Below, in pieces: positions 6,640 through 8,610 of a DNA stretch of 8,610 nt. The notes under the pieces were generated by a model. The model had not been told where the DNA came from and made no database searches. It saw only the letters and a program-made list of their open reading frames with translations. The stretch's first letter is position 1. Each line of letters begins with the position of its first letter. Made by a program: the position numbers and the translations under genes. Origin of the DNA: DASPXY01 sp038227745 (GTDB taxonomy: Bacteria; Planctomycetota; Planctomycetia; Gemmatales; Gemmataceae); NCBI GenBank assembly GCA_038227745.1, contig JBBRPS010000444.1, forward strand, positions 1 to 8,610, written 5' to 3'.

Positions 6640-6655
6640 CCGGGACCAGTCCCGG
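6640..6655. repeat. Short palindrome in the divergent intergenic region
   Basis: CCGGGAC and GTCCCGG face each other across 2 nt. The site lies between the oxidoreductase start and the promoter at 6699. It could be a protein-binding site, but palindromes arise easily in GC-rich sequence. Confidence 0.35.
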
Positions 6656-6698
6656 GCCGAAGGCGGTGCGCCCCATTTGTTACGGCCGGAGAATATAC

Positions 6699-6727
6699 TT
6701 GACGCTCCTCTCATCCCCGTTTAATAT
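6699..6727 (+). promoter_or_regulatory. Strong sigma70-type promoter for the DUF1559 operon
   Basis: TTGACG at 6699-6704 (5 of 6), exactly 17 nt, then TAATAT at 6722-6727 (4 of 6) within locally AT-rich DNA. This is one of the best promoter matches in the window. Transcription would start near 6734 and give a leader of about 220 nt before the ATG at 6954. Confidence 0.7.
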
Positions 6728-6733
6728 CTTCTC

Positions 6734-6953
6734 ATCTCCTTTTCACTTTCGGTAATTGGAACGAGAGGGCGGCGAGGCAGCCGCCCACCGGCGCCGGGAT
6801 AACTCGCATCCCTCGCGCCGGTGCCTGGGCCCCAGGCGGCAGTCATGCCGCCCGGCAGAATCGTTTGCGTGGCACCCGGGAGTCGCCGACCGCGCTCGGC
6901 GCCCGGTTATCCTTTCGATCCCCGTCATTGCCGCACCGAGTAGAGGTGGAACC
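6734..6953 (+). promoter_or_regulatory. Long structured 5' leader of the DUF1559 gene
   Basis: The predicted leader contains a stem of 9 bp (6786-6794 with 6815-6823) continued by 5 bp (6796-6800 with 6808-6812) around a 7-nt loop. Next come GCCTGGG/CCCAGGC (6823-6837) and a 7-bp hairpin GGCGGCA/TGCCGCC with a 4-nt loop (6835-6852). The last two overlap and exclude each other. Longer-range partners also exist: GGATAAC (6797-6803) with GTTATCC (6906-6912), and CCACC (6785-6789) with GGTGG in the ribosome site (6945-6949). No known riboswitch class is recognised. Regulation is inference. Confidence 0.4.
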
Positions 6954-7973
6954 ATGGTCCTCTCCCGAGCGTCCGCCCGTGCAGCCAGGTGGGCCTTCAC
7001 GCTCATCGAGCTCCTCGTCGTCATCGCGATCATCGCCATCCTGATCGGCCTGCTCCTGCCCGCCGTCCAGAAGGTCCGGGACGCGGCCGCCCGGGCGCAG
7101 TGCCAGAACAACCTCAAGCAGATCGGCATCGCCCTGCACAGCCACCACGACTCCCGCCGCACGCTCCCCCCGGGGGGGATGCAGACGGGACGCAACGGCG
7201 CCCCGTGCTACACGAACTGGGCCATCGAGATCCTGCCCTACGTGGAGCAGGCGCCGCTGTACAGGCGCTACAACCAGGCGCTCCTGAACGAAAACACCGC
7301 CCAGCAGTTTGTGAACCAGTCGCGGGTCCCGGTCTACGAGTGCCCGGTCGATCCGTATCTCGGCAAGCTCGAGACGCCGGCCAGCGGCCCGAGGCAGTAC
7401 CCGTACATGCACGGCAGCTACCGGGCGGTGTCGGGCCGCAGCGGGGCGATCGGCCGCGGGTTCTGGGACACGTTCGAGGACAATTTCTGGCCGCCGAACT
7501 GGATCATGCTGAAGGAGTGGCGGGGGGCGCTGCACGGGACGGCGACCGGGTACAACGGCATCCCGACCCAGAACGCGAGCGGGGCGAACGGCTCGCCCCT
7601 GTCGCAGATGGGCGGCCCGGAGCGGTTCACCAACATCACGGACGGCACCTCGAACACGCTGCTGGCCGGCGAGTACTACAGCAAGGATACGTCCAACCGG
7701 GGGACGTTCTGGGCGTACACGTACGCCTCGTACAACCAGTCGTCGATCACGACCGAGAGCCGCATCCTCAACGACAGTTACAGAAAATGCGTCGCGATGC
7801 CGGGCCAGGGGGCCGACAACCCGTGCAAGCGCGGCTTCGGCGCCTTCCACACGGGCGGCGTCAATTTCGTCTTCTGTGATGGGTCGGTCCGGTTCGTCTC
7901 TTACGGAGTGGACGTCAACATGCTCGCCGCCATGGCGACGATCGCCGGCGGCGAGGTGGCGGAGATCGACTGA
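6954..7973 (+). CDS. DUF1559 (H-X9-DG) prepilin-like protein
   Basis: 339 residues. The N-terminus is a type IV prepilin-like signal: a short basic leader, then FTLIELLVVIAIIAILIG, with the expected cleavage between Ala14 and Phe15 and the conserved Glu at position 5 of the mature protein (Glu19). The usual Gly before the cleavage site is Ala. Family motifs follow: NNLKQIGIALH (52-62), LPPGG (71-75), ITDGTSNTLLAGE (about 227-239) and the C-terminal H-X9-DG (His299, Asp309-Gly310) in a GGVNFVFCDGSVRF context. These proteins are greatly expanded in planctomycetes, and their role, probably at the cell envelope, is not established. The ATG at 6954 follows GAGGTGGA (6943-6950). The frame is open upstream to a TTG at 6756, but that extension would precede the signal and is rejected. 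The lipoprotein gene follows after 19 nt. Confidence 0.95.
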   Translation: MVLSRASARAARWAFTLIELLVVIAIIAILIGLLLPAVQKVRDAAARAQCQNNLKQIGIALHSHHDSRRTLPPGGMQTGRNGAPCYTNWAIEILPYVEQAPLYRRYNQALLNENTAQQFVNQSRVPVYECPVDPYLGKLETPASGPRQYPYMHGSYRAVSGRSGAIGRGFWDTFEDNFWPPNWIMLKEWRGALHGTATGYNGIPTQNASGANGSPLSQMGGPERFTNITDGTSNTLLAGEYYSKDTSNRGTFWAYTYASYNQSSITTESRILNDSYRKCVAMPGQGADNPCKRGFGAFHTGGVNFVFCDGSVRFVSYGVDVNMLAAMATIAGGEVAEID

Positions 7974-7992
7974 CGCGGACCGGAGGACAGCG

Positions 7993-8442
7993 ATGAAGCG
8001 GGCATTCGTGACCGCCGCCCTGGTGCTGACCGGCGCGGTCGGCTGCGGCGGATCGGAGATCGTCCCGGTGTCCGGGGTGGTCAAACTGAACGGCAAGCCT
8101 TACCGGAACGCGGTGGTGAGTTTCCAGCCCGTGGGTAACAGGGATTCGCCCAACCCGGGCCGCGGTTCGGCGGGCGTGACGGACGCGGACGGCCGGTACA
8201 CGCTGACCTACGACGGCGAGAGGCCGGGGGCGCTGGTCGGCAAGCACCGCGTGCGCATCTTCACCCAGCAGGGGGGAGGCGGGGAGGAGGGCGGCAAGGG
8301 CAAGGCGGTCCGGCCGCAGCGGTTCGCGGAGCCGATCCCGATCGAGTGGCACGAGAAGAGTATGAAGACGTTCGAGGTGCCCACCGGCGGGACGGACGCG
8401 GCGAACTTCGACATCCTGACGAAGTCGGCGGCCATGCCCTGA
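7993..8442 (+). CDS. Small lipoprotein with a carboxypeptidase-regulatory / transthyretin-like fold
   Basis: 149 residues. Residues 1-18 are a lipoprotein signal: MKR, a hydrophobic core, then lipobox AVGC with the lipidated cysteine at 18. The mature part reads as one small beta-sandwich: VSGVVKLNGKPYRNAVVSFQP (about 27-47), then GVTDADGRYTLTY and GKHRVRIFT. This is the pattern of planctomycete peptidase-associated or Ig-like lipoproteins that often follow DUF1559 genes. A Gly/Glu/Lys-rich loop (about 94-104) interrupts the domain. GGAGG at 7982-7986 lies 6 nt before the ATG and only 19 nt separate it from the previous stop, so the two genes form an operon under the promoter at 6699. A structural or binding role at the membrane, perhaps with the pilin-like partner, is inference. 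No clear terminator follows. Confidence 0.88.
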   Translation: MKRAFVTAALVLTGAVGCGGSEIVPVSGVVKLNGKPYRNAVVSFQPVGNRDSPNPGRGSAGVTDADGRYTLTYDGERPGALVGKHRVRIFTQQGGGGEEGGKGKAVRPQRFAEPIPIEWHEKSMKTFEVPTGGTDAANFDILTKSAAMP

Positions 8443-8610
8443 TACCGGACCATGAATCAGGCCGGACCCAAAAGGTGTCAGGAACGAATGTCGCTGTCAA
8501 CCGCCTCGTCCGGCTATAACCCCTTGTAGTATCTGCTAATACAGCGAAGCGCCCCTGGCCGGCACGTCTGCGGGGGCCGGCGCGCACCCCGAACGTCACC
8601 AGTGCCGAGT
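8443..8610. other. Right-edge intergenic sequence without a gene
   Basis: I see no coding region or strong terminator. The stretch AAAAGGTGTCAGGAAC at 8470-8485 resembles half of a palindromic sequence I associate with repeat or transposase-linked elements in related genomes, but the second half is absent. Bases 8514-8532 are locally AT-richer and may belong to the promoter of a gene beyond the window. Confidence 0.4.

Noticed and set aside
6692..6697. TATATT on the minus strand as the -10 of the oxidoreductase promoter
   Set aside because: No -35-like hexamer lies 16-18 nt upstream on that strand.
5370..6755. 461-codon plus-strand frame over the oxidoreductase
   Set aside because: It starts inside the tRNA, runs through the terminator, has no family signature, and is antisense to a clear Gfo/Idh/MocA gene.
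6756..6953. N-terminal extension of the DUF1559 protein from a TTG
   Set aside because: It would put 66 unrelated residues before a prepilin signal and lacks a ribosome site, whereas the ATG at 6954 has one.
6843..8096. 417-codon minus-strand frame over the DUF1559 gene
   Set aside because: It is low-complexity Arg/Val/Ala sequence opposite a gene with clear family motifs.

Overview
The window looks like a chromosomal segment from a planctomycete, most likely of the Gemmataceae type. The base composition is strongly GC-rich and codons end almost always in G or C. One gene encodes a prepilin-like DUF1559 (H-X9-DG) protein, a family expanded in Planctomycetota, and it is followed by the small lipoprotein that commonly partners it. 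A large secreted DUF3857/transglutaminase/TPR protein fits the same lineage. The assignment rests on family knowledge, not on a marker gene.

Layout, left to right. Bases 1-343 hold no supportable gene but contain a large composite palindrome (143-214), a heptanucleotide tandem repeat (237-271) and a candidate promoter. CDS 344-3859 (+) is the secreted transglutaminase-like/TPR protein, closed by a double palindrome (3866-3935) that can act as a terminator. A clear sigma70-type promoter (3946-3974) then serves a secreted protein of unknown function (4067-4921, +) and, 51 nt later, rpmA for ribosomal protein L27 (4973-5245, +). A tRNA gene with anticodon TAT, read as tRNA-Ile for AUA codons, lies at 5328-5400 (+). 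A perfect bidirectional terminator (5427-5458) separates it from a convergent Gfo/Idh/MocA-type oxidoreductase (5472-6551, -). A 402-base gap holds a strong promoter (6699-6727) and a hairpin-rich leader for the DUF1559 protein (6954-7973, +) and a lipoprotein (7993-8442, +), which form a two-gene operon. The last 168 bases show no gene.

How the genes fit together. The window is a run of short independent transcription units, not one pathway. Three of the predicted products go to the envelope with cleavable or lipoprotein signals, a fourth has a prepilin-type leader, and rpmA and the tRNA serve translation.

No defence, mobile or biosynthetic system is evident. The points most worth a second look are: the rare tRNA-Ile(UAU), with a short AUA-containing reading frame running into it; REPIN-like double palindromes flanking the large first gene; the structured leader of the DUF1559 gene; and a CTC-to-CTG codon gradient inside genes on both strands.
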